Below, piece after piece: positions 12,051 through 24,021 of a DNA stretch of 64,000 bases. The stretch is from Zingiber officinale (lineage: Eukaryota; Streptophyta; Magnoliopsida; Zingiberales; Zingiberaceae). The DNA lies in contig NC_056000.1 of NCBI RefSeq assembly GCF_018446385.1, positions 80,424,688 through 80,488,687 of the forward strand. The letters run 5' to 3'. The first letter of the stretch is position 1, and the number at the start of each line of letters is the position of its first letter. The notes beneath the pieces were generated by a model. It worked only from the letters and a program-made list of their open reading frames with translations, did no database searches and was not told the origin of the DNA. The translations under genes and the position numbers were made by a program.

Positions 12051-15000
12051 TGGATCTTGGATAGTGGTTGTTCCAAACATATGACTGGAGATCACACCAA
12101 ATTCATCCAACTTACTTACAAAAGCTTAGGGACAGTTGTCTTTGGAAACAATGGTAAACTCAAGGTAATTGGTATAGGCAACATTAAGCTAAAATCTGAC
12201 TTCATTATTACAAATGTCTTACTTGTCAAAAATTTCAAGTATAATCTTCTAAGTATCAGTCAATTGTGTGACACTAGGTATAAGATTAGGTTTCTATCTT
12301 CAGAATGTCTAATCAAGCACCTAGATAACCTTAAAATAAGTCTAAAAGAGTTTAGAAAAGACAACATCTATGCAATTAACCTAACCACTTCTTCACTTAA
12401 GTGTTATTTAACACAAAAAGATGAAACATGGTTATGGCATAGAAGAATGTCACACACCAATTTCAGAAATATAAGTAAATTAAATGGATTAGTTAGAGGC
12501 TTATCAAATCATATGTTAGAGGCTTAAATGGATTTACTTATATTCAAAATTACTTAAATGGATTAGTTAGAGGCTTATCAAAATTACCTAACTTAGACTT
12601 ATAATCCAATTATATTCATTCAACCATATGCAATGATTGTCAACAAGGCAAATAAACAAAATATACCCATAAACCAATTAACCAATTTCAGACTAATTCA
12701 ATACTTGAACTTTTACATCTAGACCTGTTTGACTCCCACGAAGTCAAGTCTATAAACGGTAGTTTATATTGTCTAGTAATAATAGATGACTACTCTAGGT
12801 TCACTTGGGTGAAGTTATTAAAAAATAAGGATGAAACCTTTAAAATTTTTACAAACTTTTGTAAACAAGTTGAAAACGAAAAAGATCTTAAAATTAAAAG
12901 AATTAGAAGTGATAATGGGGGAGAATTTAAAAATCATAACTTCAATAAATTATGTCTTAAAAATGGTTATTATCACGAATTTTCATACCCTAAAACCCCT
13001 CAACAAAATGGGATTGTAGAAAGAAAAAAATAGAACTTTACTTGAAACTTCTAGAACTATGTTAAATGAATATAATCTTCCCAAATATTTCTGGGCAAAA
13101 GCTGTGAGCACAGCCTGCTATGTGCAAAATAGAACAATATTAAATAAAACACATAATAAAACCTGTTTCGAACTTTATTATAATAAACAACCCAATATAA
13201 AATACTTCAAAGTATTTGGGTGCCCAGTCTTCATCTTAAACACAAGAGAACACTTAGGAAAATTCACATCTAAAGTAGAGAATGGAATTTTTGTAGGATA
13301 CTCCTTAAATAGTAGAGGTTACAGAGTTTATAATAAGGTTACCTTAAGAATTGAAGAAACCACTAACGTAAAATTTGAAGAATCTAAACTAAACCAAGAA
13401 CAAACCCAACTCCAACCAATTGAATTTGTTCAAGAAAATAATAATTCTGAAAGAACCAATCAATTCCTAAATCACGAAGAGGAAGAAGAACCTCAAGAAA
13501 GTCAACCTCCTAGAACTATTAGAGTCAACCCAAATCACCCAACTGACTAGATAATTGGTGATCTAAATCTAAGGGTTAAACTAGGTCATCCTTTAGGAAC
13601 CTAAGTCAAATATCTTTAATTTTAAAAATCGAACCTAAAACATAGCTGAATCCTTACTTGATCCAGACTGGATCATAGCTATGCAGGAGGAACTAGCTCA
13701 ATTTGAGCGGAATGAAGTCTAAGACTTAGTACCACCACCAAAAAACAAGAAGGTAATAGAGACAAAATGAGTATTTAGAAATAAACTAAGTGAAACTGGG
13801 GAAATCACTAGAAATGAGGCTAGGCTTGTCGCCAAGGGGTTTAGTCAAGTTAAAGGACTTGACTATGATGAAGCCTATGCCCTAGTAGTTAGACTAGAGT
13901 CCATCAAAATGTTACTCAGCTATGCAACCCATAAAGGGTTTAAACTATACCAAATGGACGTCAAGTCAACATTTCTAAATGAATTAATAAAATAAGAAGT
14001 CTATGTAGGACAACCACCTGGGTTTGAAAGTATAGAACACCCTGAGTATGTATTTAAATTAAAGAAAACCTTATATGGACTTAAATAAGCACTTAGAGCA
14101 TGGTATGAAAGGTTAACCTCTTACCTCATATCCAAAGGATTTAACCAGGGTCAAATTGACCCGACCCTATTCGTTAAATTAATAAAAGAGGACATATTTA
14201 TAGCCCAAATTTATGTAGATGATATAATCTTTAGATCAACTAATTTAGAATTTTTAGAAGAATTCACAAACTTAATGGAACAAGAATTTGAAATGAGTCT
14301 AGTTGGCAAATTAACTTACTTTTTAGGATTACAAATCAAACAAACAAATGAAGGTAATTATATTTATCAAAAAAAATACACTAAAGAATTACTTAAAAAA
14401 TTTGGAATGGAAAACACTAAAGAAATAAAAACACCTATGACAGTAAACACAATCCTAGATGAAGATGCAAATGGAAAATCAGTTGACTTAAAACACTATA
14501 GAAGTGTCATAGGTAGCCTACTGTACTTAATTACAAATCGACCCGATATCTTATTTGCAGTTAGTATGTGTGCTAGATACCAAAACTGTGCTAAAGAATC
14601 ACATTTGACTCAAGTCAAAAGAATCTTTATATACCTTAAAGGAACAACAAATGTAGGTATTTGGTATCATAGAACTAATAATTTCGAATTAATAGGGAAT
14701 TTTGACTCAGACTATGCTGGATGTAAATTAGACCGCAAAAGCACAAGTGGTGATTGTCAACTACTAGGTCCATCACTTGTGTGCTGGTTCAGTAGAAAGC
14801 AACACTGTGTTGCTCTATCTACAACTGAATCAGAATATATAGCCATAGGATAATGCGTTGCACAACTATTATGGATGATGCACACTTTAAAAGATTTCAA
14901 CTTAAACCTTACAAATATAAAAGTATTAATTGACAATATTAGTTCAATTAATTTAACAGAAAATCTAGTGCATCATTCCAGAACCAAACACATTGAAATT

Positions 15001-15156
15001 ATACATCACTTTATCAGGGATCATGTCACTAAAGGAGACATTGAACTCAAGTACATTGAGTCAAAGTCTAATTTAGCTGACATATTTACTAAACCCCTCC
15101 CTGAAAATGAATTTAGCAATCTACGTAGAAAATTAGGGATGTGCCTAATAGATTAG
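12051..15156 (+). pseudogene. Copia pol (protease, integrase, reverse transcriptase, RNase H), multiply broken
   Basis: Protease is marked by WILDSGCSKHMTG at 12051. The GAG-pre-integrase segment ends with WLWHRRMSH near 12440. The integrase catalytic core is seen as LVIIDDYSRF and RSDNGGEF (12770-12930). Reverse transcriptase is seen from about 13680 to 14300, with the YVDD active site at 14213-14224. RNase H includes CALSTTESEYIA, and the C-terminus reads IFTKPLP. Lesions include a 74-bp tandem duplication at 12481-12582, a one-base homopolymer gain near 13022-13031 and several in-frame stops in reverse transcriptase (for example at 13720, 13768 and 13993), plus one at 14851. It cannot make a working polyprotein. 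Confidence 0.9.
12481..12582 (+). repeat. 74-bp tandem duplication inside pol
   Basis: A 28-base segment at 12481-12508 recurs exactly at 12555-12582. The duplication adds a stop and a frame change in the integrase zinc-binding region, so it is one of the inactivating lesions of the Copia element. Confidence 0.75.
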
Positions 15157-15261
15157 GAATTTTAAAATCGTGTTCAAAAAAACATATTTTCAAATTCTAA
15201 GTAAAATGCTTTCAAAATTTCCTATTTTTATAATTTCAAAACAGTTTTAACCTTAGACTAG

Positions 15262-15266
15262 AATAA
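15262..15266. repeat. Target-site duplication of solo LTR B, left
   Basis: AATAA here matches AATAA at 17851-17855. Confidence 0.8.
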
Positions 15267-17850
15267 TGTTAGAGTGTATACTAAAAGCCTAGCTTTTGGT
15301 ATAAACATTTATATAGAAATAAGAATCACATTGGTCAAATATCTACATTTATGATAAATATAGTTGTTCAATTAATTTATATTGTAGATAACATGGTGTG
15401 TCACACAGAAGATCATGTTATCAGTTCTTTATAAATTATAAATAGTTGCTCACGACTAAGATGGAAAGGAACAAACCATTGGAATAGTCGTAGTGTAATT
15501 AGGTATTAGTTTATCTTGACTAATAAATTACACTAGTACACTCTAAGTGTATTGAGTAGGACCATTTTAGGTAAGTTCTTTTTATACTGACTTGATAAAA
15601 GAACTAGACCTTAGTTATTATGGAAGTGTGTGCTCTTAATCCTAATATAATAACAAGCACATATATTTGATATTTATTTCTTTAATTTATCAATGGGTGA
15701 GATTTAGTTCGATAAATCAATAAGCTCGATAAGTTGGGAAATGATATCACTTATAGTGTGTGTTGTTGCTTATAGAAGGAATCTGTGTCCTAGTAATCTA
15801 GGTTGAGAATGACCCCAAGAGGAGCTCATAAGGATTATCATGTTAAACTCTGCAAGTGGACTTAGTCCGACATGACGATAAGGTTGAGTGGTACTACTCT
15901 TGGACTAAGATATTAATTAAGTGAGTTGTCAGTAACTCATTTAATTAGTGGGCATTCATTATCTTAAACACATGGAGACTAACACACTCATAATAAGAAG
16001 GAGCCCAAAATGTAATTTGGGATTGGTGCGGTAGTTCAATAATAGTTTTTTAGTGGAATGAATTATTATTGATGAAATTAAGTTATGTATTCGGGGCGAA
16101 CACGGGATGCTTAATTTCATCGGGAGACCAAAACCAATTCCTCCTCTCAGTCCCTATCGTAGCCTCTTGTATATAGAGATTTATACCCACCACATACCCA
16201 CCTTCTTACCCAACCAATAGGGGCCACTAAAGCCAAGCTTAAAGCTCAAGCTTAGGGTCGGCCAAGCCTAAAGGTTGAGCCTTAAGGTGGCCGACCAATA
16301 GCTTGGAGCCCAAGCTTAGGTGGCCGGCCACATCATATTAAAAGGGGATTTTTGTTAAAATTATTTCTTATGTGGATATCATGGTTTTAAAAGAGAGAGT
16401 TTAAAATTTAAATCTTTCCTCTTATAGCTTTCTACAAAAGATTAAGAAAAGATTTGAAATCTTTCCTTATTTGTAGATTGAAAGGTAGATTTTAATTTTG
16501 AGAAAACATTTCCTTTTTAACCATGTTCATGATTTAAAAGAGAGTTTAAAATTAAATATTCTCTTTTATAAGTTTCTACAAAAGATTAAGAAAAGATTTG
16601 ATATCTTTCCTTATTTATAGATTAAAAGATATTTTAATTTTTAGAGATAACTTTCTTTTTATCCACATGTTTAAAAGAAAGATTTTAATTTATAAAATTT
16701 TCTTTTTACAAACCACCATAAAGGGAAAAATTATTGAAGAAATTTTTATAAATTTTCATAGACAAATTAGGAAGTTTTAATTAATTAAAACTCTCCTTGT
16801 TTTGTTTTTAAAGTGGTCGACCATTGTAAATTGAAAAGAGAATTTTTTTTAATTAAATAATTTTTTCTTTTTATGGCAAAAGAATTAAGGAAATTTTTAT
16901 TTAAATTTCCTTATTTGCCAAGACCAAGGATTATAAAAGAGGGGGTAGAGGTGTCTTCATGGGTTAACGACTCTATTATTCGTCTCCTCTCTTTTCCTCC
17001 TTGGTGGCCGACCCTAGCTTCTCCCTCTTCTCTTCTTCTTGTGGCCGGTGGCAACCCCTCTTGGTGCTCTTGATGGTGGTCGGTTCTAGCTAGGAGAAGA
17101 AGGAGAGAAAGGAGGTTTTGTTTCTTGCATCCCTTGGAGCTTGGTGGTGGTGGTCGGACCTCTACTTCTCTTGGAGAATTGTGGTGGCCGAAACCTAGAA
17201 GGAAGAAGAAGGTGCTTGGTGGTTCTCGTCTCGGAAGATCGTTGCCCACACAACGTCCGAGGTTAGAAGAGGAATACGGTAGAAGATCAAGAGGTTATTT
17301 TACTTACAAAGAAAGGTATAACTAGTAATTGTTTTCCGCATCATACTAGTTTTTTTTTGTATAGTTATTTATGGAAATACCAAACACAAGAGACATATGA
17401 TTCTAGAGTTTTCGAAATAGTTTTTTCGAGTTTGTGTTTTCTTCTTTTTCGAATTTGTGATTCGATTGTTATTTTTGGTTAACCTAGAGTTATTTAAGGG
17501 AATAAATATTAGCTTTCCTTAAAAGGCTTTGCCTAGGCGGTGGTGGTTGCTCCCATATCCAAGAAGGCCATGTGCCTCGCCATGCAGTCCTGGAAGCCAA
17601 TTTTGGAAATTAATATTTATGGAATTAATAACTTAGGTAAATTTGAATCAATAGTGTTAAGTTCCGCTTGCGATTCAAATCTAAACCATTAAGAACAGAT
17701 AAGTTAAATTTGGAATCAATGATGTTAAGTTCCGTCTGCGATTCCTAATTTAACTTCTAAAGAACACAATAGGTTATTTAAGGAAAGGTTCGACACTTGT
17801 ACAAAAAAATTTTGTACAGTGGAACCGGTACGATTTTCTTAGTACCAACG
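15267..17850 (+). mobile_element. Solo LTR B, 2.58 kb, plus orientation
   Basis: This starts TGTTAGAG and ends CCAACG (expected CCAACA, one change), with a 5-bp direct repeat AATAA on both sides. It is the same family as solo LTR A at 4958-7358 but in the opposite orientation. It is inserted 106 bases after the Copia RNase H stop, inside the Copia 3' non-coding region, so it is younger than the Copia insertion. A TATA box (TATAAAAG) lies at 16932-16939. ORFs near 16873-17325 lie in the GC-rich part and are not recognised as genes. Confidence 0.9.
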
Positions 17851-17855
17851 AATAA

Positions 17856-19032
17856 TTCCTTAGAAATCATGTTCTCCTATGGCTAGTATTTGAGCATCTC
17901 ACCAACATCCTAGGATTCCCTTATTTGTGATTGCCAAACATAAAAAGGGGTGAGATGCATAAACAAATTACCTTGACTTAAGATGCTTATGTCAGTACAT
18001 CAATATAGGCCTTGGCGTTAAATACCAAATAAATAGTAATCAAGTTAAGTCATTCGGTTTAGTCAAACACTAACTGATACTTAGACTTAACTTGATTAAC
18101 TAAGTGAAAGCTGCTATCATCTGAATAGTCAGTAAGTAGCTAATTGGTTAGACAGATTTTGTAATGTCAGGTTCAGGGGGAGCAACAATCACTTTCACAT
18201 CTATTTTTTATTAAAAATATTTTTGAAATAAGGTTTTGGAAAATATTTTTCTAAAAATGTTTTAGAAATGTGTTTATGAAACCTAACCTTTGTAAAACTA
18301 AGTTTTATGTAAATTCTCTTTGGTTTTGAAAATTGTATGAAAACCAGTTTTGAGAATCGAATGTTACAAACTTAGTTTTGTAAAATAGATTTCACAAACT
18401 TAACTTTGAAAAATTAGATGTTAAACTTTGAATTTTACCTGGTTTTTGAAAATTTACTTTTGTAAAATTATCTTTTATGTTTGAAAAATGTTTCAAGTTC
18501 AAGTTTATTTTGGAACATATAAACTTATGTTTGGAAGTTTTGGATTTGTTTTGGTTAAACTTTAAACTTATACTTGAAAAATTAGCTTGTATAAATTTAT
18601 GATTGCAATAATTATCTTTTGAAAATTAATCGACAAACTTACTACTAAGATATATTGCTAAATTAGCTCTCTTTCTAACTTAGTCATTTTTCAAAACTTA
18701 GCTATTTTAGAAAAGTTATTAAAAATTGCTCTTTCTAAATTATCTTTCTTAGCTATTTTTGAAAAGGATAAGAGATACTTTTTAAAGCAAAATTTCTAAT
18801 TATTTAACTCTCCTGAGTCGATCTGATTTGTGTTTGCACTCTTCTTGTAACATTTTGTATTTATGATTATTTGATCCATGTTTATATTTGATGAATGTCA
18901 AAGGGGAAGGGTTAGGTGGTTAAGTTAGCTAAAACAAATTAAAAATAAAAACTAACTTAAAAACCTGTTAATGCTTGTTTTACTTGCATTTTACACTAAA
19001 CTAAGTTATCATTCCATAAAAAAGGGGGAGAT
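17856..19032 (+). other. Copia 3' internal non-coding region with polypurine tract
   Basis: This is an AT-rich stretch with no ORF of note. It ends with AAAAAAGGGGGAGAT at about 19018-19032, the polypurine tract that primes plus-strand DNA, directly before the 3' LTR. Confidence 0.75.
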
Positions 19033-19985
19033 TATTGGTGCGGTTAGCACTAACAGTCTAACCCAGGTTTTGATAAATGAGAAAATAGGTTAAGTTAGTC
19101 TTGTTGTTGATCTAACACTCTGACCGAGTGTGCAGGAGAAGCCCAGATAGGTCGACGAGCTGACCTGATGTCTGCCACGAAGCCCAGCTAGGTCGACGGG
19201 CCGACCGGATAGTTGGCACGAAGTCCAAACGGGTCGACGGGCTGACCAGATAACTGGCAGGTAAGTAAAGGTAAGTCACTGGAAGGGAGTGACTGTGAGG
19301 ACGCATTCCCGGGAAGGAAACTTAGGCGCCGATCCGACTTAGAACCATTTCGGAACTCTAAGTCGAGATCTTAACTAGATTCCGGTCTCGGAGAGACGGA
19401 ATCTAATTAATATTTTATTTAATGATAAACTGTGTTAACACTCTATTTTGCAGGATATATATTTGTCTCAGACTAACGTTTTCTTGCAGGTAGGGAACCA
19501 TTGGAAAAGAGGGTCTGGGCGCCCGGGAGGTACCCGGGCGCCCGGAGGCAAATTCTATCCCCAACGTCGCTGTGCCACGTGGAGTTTGCTGGTTGGCTTG
19601 GCTACGTCACAACCAGGGCGCCCTGAAGGTTCCAGGCGCCCTGAACCTCATGTATAAGGAGGATAAGGCTAGAGTCAGAACATCAACTCTCAATTCGATC
19701 TCTGGTGCTCCCGCGATGCTGCGAAAGCTCTCCGACAAAGTTATAATTTGTTTTTTCCTTTTCTAATAGTCAGTTTTTATTTTACTAATTAATTCCTATA
19801 CCTTAATTCTGTAATTACTATTCAAATTATTAGTAATTATCCACCGAAAACACCCTTGTGTGCGGGCCTTAAAGTAGGAGTCGCCAAATGCTCCGAACTA
19901 CGTAAATCTCTGTGTCATCTTTGACTCGTTTCTTTTTCCGCTGTGCTTAACTCTTTTCGATAAATTTTAAATTGATATTCACCCC
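19033..19985 (+). repeat. 3' LTR of the Copia element, truncated at its 3' end
   Basis: This starts TATTGGTGCGG right after the polypurine tract, and a TG start is expected, so one G to A change is likely. Positions 19407-19985 match the 5' LTR. The match stops at the run of C residues near 19985, about 40 bases before the LTR end seen in the 5' copy. Confidence 0.75.
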
Positions 19986-19989
19986 CAGA

Positions 19990-20360
19990 TCTGACTCATC
20001 TGAATTTCCACGTGTCTGGCTTCACTCACCAGATCTTTCCATCTGCCTAGCTCACTCATTAGGACTTTCCATCTGCTTGACTTCACTCACCAAGACTTTC
20101 ACCTAGCTTCACTCACTATAATTTTCACCTGGCTTCACTCACCAGGATTTTTCCACTGCCCGATTTCACTCATCGGGACTTTCACCTGTTTGGCTTCACT
20201 CACCAGGACTTTCACCTAGCTTCACTACTAGGATTTTCACCTAGCTTCACTCATCGAAATTTTCGCTTGCCTGACTTCACTCACCAAGACTTTCACCTAG
20301 TTTCACTCACTAGAATTTTCACCCTGCTCGACTTCGCGCACCGGAACTTTCACCACCAAG
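19990..20360 (+). repeat. Degenerate short tandem repeat (about 25-36 bp unit)
   Basis: Roughly a dozen variable units of the form CTTCACTCACCAGGACTTTC are arranged head to tail. It probably belongs to the LTR or internal region of a retroelement, because the following text (CACCAAGTGTCTGGTCAACATTGG) resembles LTR repeats of this genome. There is no coding potential. Confidence 0.65.
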
Positions 20361-20429
20361 TGTCTGGTCAACATTGGTCCACTTGGATTTTTCTTTTTGC
20401 CAACATTCCTGTTGGACTTGCATTTGTCT

Positions 20430-22360
20430 TCCCAGGTCAGTGTCCCAGACTCTCGCCCTAATGCGAGTTATAAGTGAGCATGCTCTCACGCCCAACGACC
20501 TTTCCAGGTCGGTGTCCTAGGCTCTCGCCCCAGTGCAAGTTATAAGTGAGCATGCTCTCACGCCCAACGACCTTCCAGGTCAGTGTCCCAGACTCTCGCC
20601 TCGGTGCGAGTTATAAGTGAGCATGCTCTCACGCTCAATGACCTTCCAGGTCAGTGTTCCAGACTCTCGTCCCAGTGCGAGTTATAAGTGAGAATGCTTT
20701 CACGCCTAACGACCTTTCCAGGTCGGTGTCCCAGACTCTCGCCCAGTGCGAGTTATAAGTGAGCATACTCTTATGTCCAACGACCTTCCAGGTCGGTGTC
20801 CCAGACTCTCGGCCCAGTGCGAGTTATAAGTGAGCATGCTCTCACGCCCAACGACCTTCCCAGGTCGGTGTCCCAGACTCTCGCCCCAGTGTGAGTTATA
20901 AGTGAGCATGCTCTCACGCCCAACGACCTTCCAGGTCGGTGTCCTAGACTCTCGCCTCAGTGAGAGTTATAAGTGAGCATGCTCTCACGCCTAATGGCCT
21001 TCCAGGTCGGTGTCCTAGACTCTCGCCCCAGTGCGAGTTATAAGTGAGCATGCTCTACCACCCAACGACCTTTCCAGGTTGGTGTCCCAGACTCTCGCCC
21101 CAGTGCGAGTTATAAGTGCATGCTCTCACGCCCAACGACCTTTCCAGGTCGGTATCCCAGACTCTCGCCCCAGTGCGAGTTATAAGTGAGCATTCTCTCA
21201 CGCCCAACGACCTTCCAGGTCGGTGTCCCGGACTCTCGCCCCAGTGCGAGTTATAAGTGAGCATGCTCTCAGGTCCAACGACCTTCTAGGTCGGTGTCCT
21301 AGACTCTCGCTCCAGTGCGAATTATAAGTAAGCACGCTCTCACGCCCAATGACATTTCCAGGTCGGTGTCCTAGACTCTCACCCAAGTGTGAGTTATAAG
21401 TGAGAATGCTCTCACTCCCCAATGACCTTCCAGGTCGGGTCTCAGACTCTCACCTCAGTGCAAGTTATAAGTGAGCATGCTTTCACGCCCAACGACCTTC
21501 CAGGTCGGTGTCCCAGACTCTTGCCCTAGTGTGAGTTATATGTGAGCATGCTCTCACGCCCAACGACCTTCCAGGTCGGTGTCCCAGACTCTCGCCCTAG
21601 TGCGAGTTATAAGTGAGCATGCTCTCACGCCCAATGACCTTTCCAGGTTGGTGTCCCAGACTTTCGCCCCAGTGCGAGTTATAAGTGAGCATGCTCTCAC
21701 GCCCCAATGACCTTCCTGGTCGGGTCTCAAACTCTCGCCCCAGTGCGAGTTATAAGTGAGCATGCTCTCACACCCCAACGACCTTCCAGGTTGGGTCTCA
21801 GACTCTCGCCTCAGTGCGAGTTATAAGTGAGCATGCTCTCAAGCCGAACGACCTTCCAGGTCAGTGTCCCAGATTCTCACACCAGTACAAGTTATAAGTG
21901 AGCATGCTCTCACGCCCAATGACCTTTCAGGTCGGTGTCCCAGACTTTTGCCCTAGTGCGAGTTATAAATGAGCATTCTCTCATGCCCAACGACCTTTCT
22001 AGGCCGGTGTCCCAGACTCTTGCCCTAGTGCGAGTTATAAGTGAGCATGCTCTCACGCCCAACAACCTTTCCAAGTCAGTGTCCCAGACTCTCGCCTCAG
22101 TGTGAGTTATAAGTGAGCATGCTCTTACGCCCAACGACCTTCCAGGTCGGGTCCCAGACTCTCACCTCAGTGCGAGTTATAAGTGAGCATGCTCTCACGC
22201 CCAACGACCTTCCAGGTCGGATCCCAGACTCTCGCCTCAGCGCAAGTTATAAGTGAACTTGCTCTCACGACTAATGACTTTCTCGGTCAGTATTTCCAAC
22301 TCTCGCCTCAATGTGAAGCTGTGAGGTATACTTTCATGCTCAATAGATCTGCAACCATAG
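20430..22360 (+). repeat. 71-72 bp minisatellite, about 26 copies
   Basis: The core is CCAGGTCGGTGTCCCAGACT followed by CTCGCCCCAGTGCGAGTTAT and then AAGTGAGCATGCTCTCACGC. I counted 26 occurrences of the GAGTTATAAGTGAGC segment or close variants. The unit contains an internal palindrome (TGAGCATGCTCTCA). Copies differ by a few substitutions and one-base length changes, and the last unit (about 22262-22350) is strongly diverged. Open frames in it are artefacts of the repeat. It appears to be an expanded tandem region inside retroelement sequence. Confidence 0.9.
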
Positions 22361-22605
22361 TTCTATTGCCAATATGAGATGTAAACAGGCAGGTCCGTAT
22401 GAACCACGACTTCCCACCCCTTATGGTAAGATAAAGGCATGGTAAGTAAATTGTCCTTTCTAAATTATCTTTTCTAGCAAATTCTCTTGGGGGCATGCAC
22501 ATATGGAACATGATAATAGGAAAGACAGGGACATACAGGCCCACACCCTAATAGGTCAATAATGCAGAAAACAAGGTTTATTTAATAAGAGTTGGGCAAC
22601 ATTTG
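22361..22605. other. Spacer, nothing recognised
   Basis: This lies between the minisatellite and the coiled-coil pseudogene. It is probably retroelement interior, and no motif is assignable. Confidence 0.4.
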
Positions 22606-23019
22606 TCAAGGGTTCACACTATTACAAGAACAAGACGCCTGGTTCCTCTTCATTAGATGAGTCTGCGCTTGAGCCAGTTCTTCCTTGATGCGTTGAATGC
22701 TGTTTTGCAGATGGGTGATGATTTCATCTTTGATATGACTTTCCTCTTGCAGGAGGGTTATAGTATCCTCATACTTCAGTTTCAGATAGGCAATAAAATG
22801 AGTCTGACTCCTCAGGTTTGAATGAGCCTTATGCTTGAGAGCTACCTCGGCTCGAGTTCTGGATTTAGCCTCCAGCTAGAGTTCTTCCATTTCCCGATGG
22901 AGAGAGGACTAAACATCCCTACTCTGCGTCATTTCAAGTAGAGTCTCATCTCTGTGAGTTAGCAACTGGGTCAAATGAGTGAGTTGATGGCGCAGAGAAG
23001 ATACCTCATCTGATTCCAT
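22606..23019 (-). pseudogene. Coiled-coil ORF of a retroelement interior, two in-frame stops
   Basis: On the minus strand an ATG at 23017-23019 (MESDEVSSLRHQLTHLTQLL) opens a 137-codon frame ending in TGA at 22606-22608. It is interrupted by two TAG codons. The heptad-like pattern of leucines with E, K, Q and R predicts a coiled coil throughout. Both stops read TAG where CAG (Gln) would restore the pattern. Its orientation is opposite to the surrounding LTR element. Similar antisense coiled-coil ORFs occur in some large plant retroelements, but I cannot name this one. It is not functional as it stands. Confidence 0.6.
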
Positions 23020-23348
23020 GAACACAGAAGAAGGTAGCCTGAGGAAAGTGAGGGCAGCAGTATATGCGACCCCTCTTTTAAAGGAGGGGAATGTGAAGAG
23101 CTAACTTCAGAACATGTGAAGATATCTAGGAAATAGTGTGACATTTATGGGAAAATAGCAGGATCGAGGATAGCGGAATAAACGTGCAGGCAATAAAGAC
23201 TCACTTAAGAAGGGTGATAAATTCTGAGTGGGATATTGGGAAAAGGGCCAGCAGCCAAAGAGACACAAAAGCCAGGTTAGGAAAGAACGGGACTTGGGTC
23301 TAGTCAGTCGGACAGGAGCCTCCTTCGACTAGACTTAAGGGGGAGGCT
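23020..23348 (+). other. Retroelement 3' internal region ending in a polypurine tract
   Basis: No ORF is seen. It ends with TTAAGGGGGAGGCT at about 23336-23348 just before the LTR that starts TGTGATATAG, so this is a plausible polypurine tract. Confidence 0.55.
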
Positions 23349-23483
23349 TGTGATATAGTGCATGATAGGGGGGGTCGGATAGCTGACATGGTCGGAGGTC
23401 AAGCCCAAGGAGTGGTCAAAAGTCAAGCTCACGTGGTGGTAAAAAGTCAAGCTCACGTGACGGTCAGAAGCCAAGCTTACGTG

Positions 23484-23679
23484 TGTAGGATCGAAAAGAA
23501 TTTAGATATCTCCATAATGACATGATATTGTCCACTTTGGGCCTAAGCCCTCATGGTTTTGCGCTTGGGCTCTACCCAAAAGGCCTCATGCCAATGGAGA
23601 TATCTTTCTCTTATAAACCCATGATCTTTTCCATGTGTTTTCAATGTGGGACTATGTTTGCAACCTTGCAACCCCAACA
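23484..23679 (-). repeat. TRIM LTR, left copy (3' LTR)
   Basis: This is 196 bp and includes TTATAAACCCATGATC, which provides a TATA-like segment. It differs from the right copy at about 23562 (G against T) and 23599 (G against A). Confidence 0.9.
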
Positions 23680-24007
23680 ATCCCCCCCCTCAAACAAAGG
23701 ACCATGAGCTTCCCACGTCCGATCCTCGACCCACCAGGTCTTCTTGCCCCTCGGTCTACCTGACCTACTAGGACTTCCTGCCCCTCGGTCTACCCGACCT
23801 ACTAAGACTTCCTTGCCTAGCCGCAACTAGGACTTCCTGCCCTTCGGTCCACCCGACCTACTAGGACTTCCTGCCTGGTGTCTGGTCCTCTTGATCCGAA
23901 CATAGAAGCCCCCACTTTCTTTGTTCGAGGTCAATATTGTACTCACATGGTTCAATCAGACCATAGCTCTTGTGCACAGTCGGCGGTTAAACCTTTTGGC
24001 AGTTCGG

Positions 24008-24019
24008 GCTCTGATACCA
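24008..24019 (-). promoter_or_regulatory. TRIM primer-binding site (initiator tRNA-Met)
   Basis: The reverse complement reads TGGTATCAGAGC, two bases from the 5' LTR of the element. Confidence 0.9.
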
Positions 24020-24021
24020 AT

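Larger units (their letters stand above)
8707..19985 (+). mobile_element. Decayed Ty1/Copia LTR retrotransposon (whole element)
   Basis: The order is LTR, primer-binding site, gag, protease, integrase, reverse transcriptase, RNase H, polypurine tract, LTR. Integrase before reverse transcriptase defines Copia. Its host was later invaded by solo LTR B (15267-17850). The shared LTR part (8707-9290 against 19407-19985) shows about 50 differences in 575 bases counted by eye, so the insertion is old. The 5' LTR lacks about 370 bases at its outer end and the 3' LTR lacks about 40 bases at its outer end, so no target-site duplication can be read. Confidence 0.9.

Noticed and set aside
20706-22134. 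Several minus-strand ORFs of about 70 codons
   Set aside because: They are repeats of one another produced by the minisatellite.
20430-22360. A CRISPR-like array
   Set aside because: The whole 71-bp unit is repeated without unique spacers, and the context is plant retroelement DNA.
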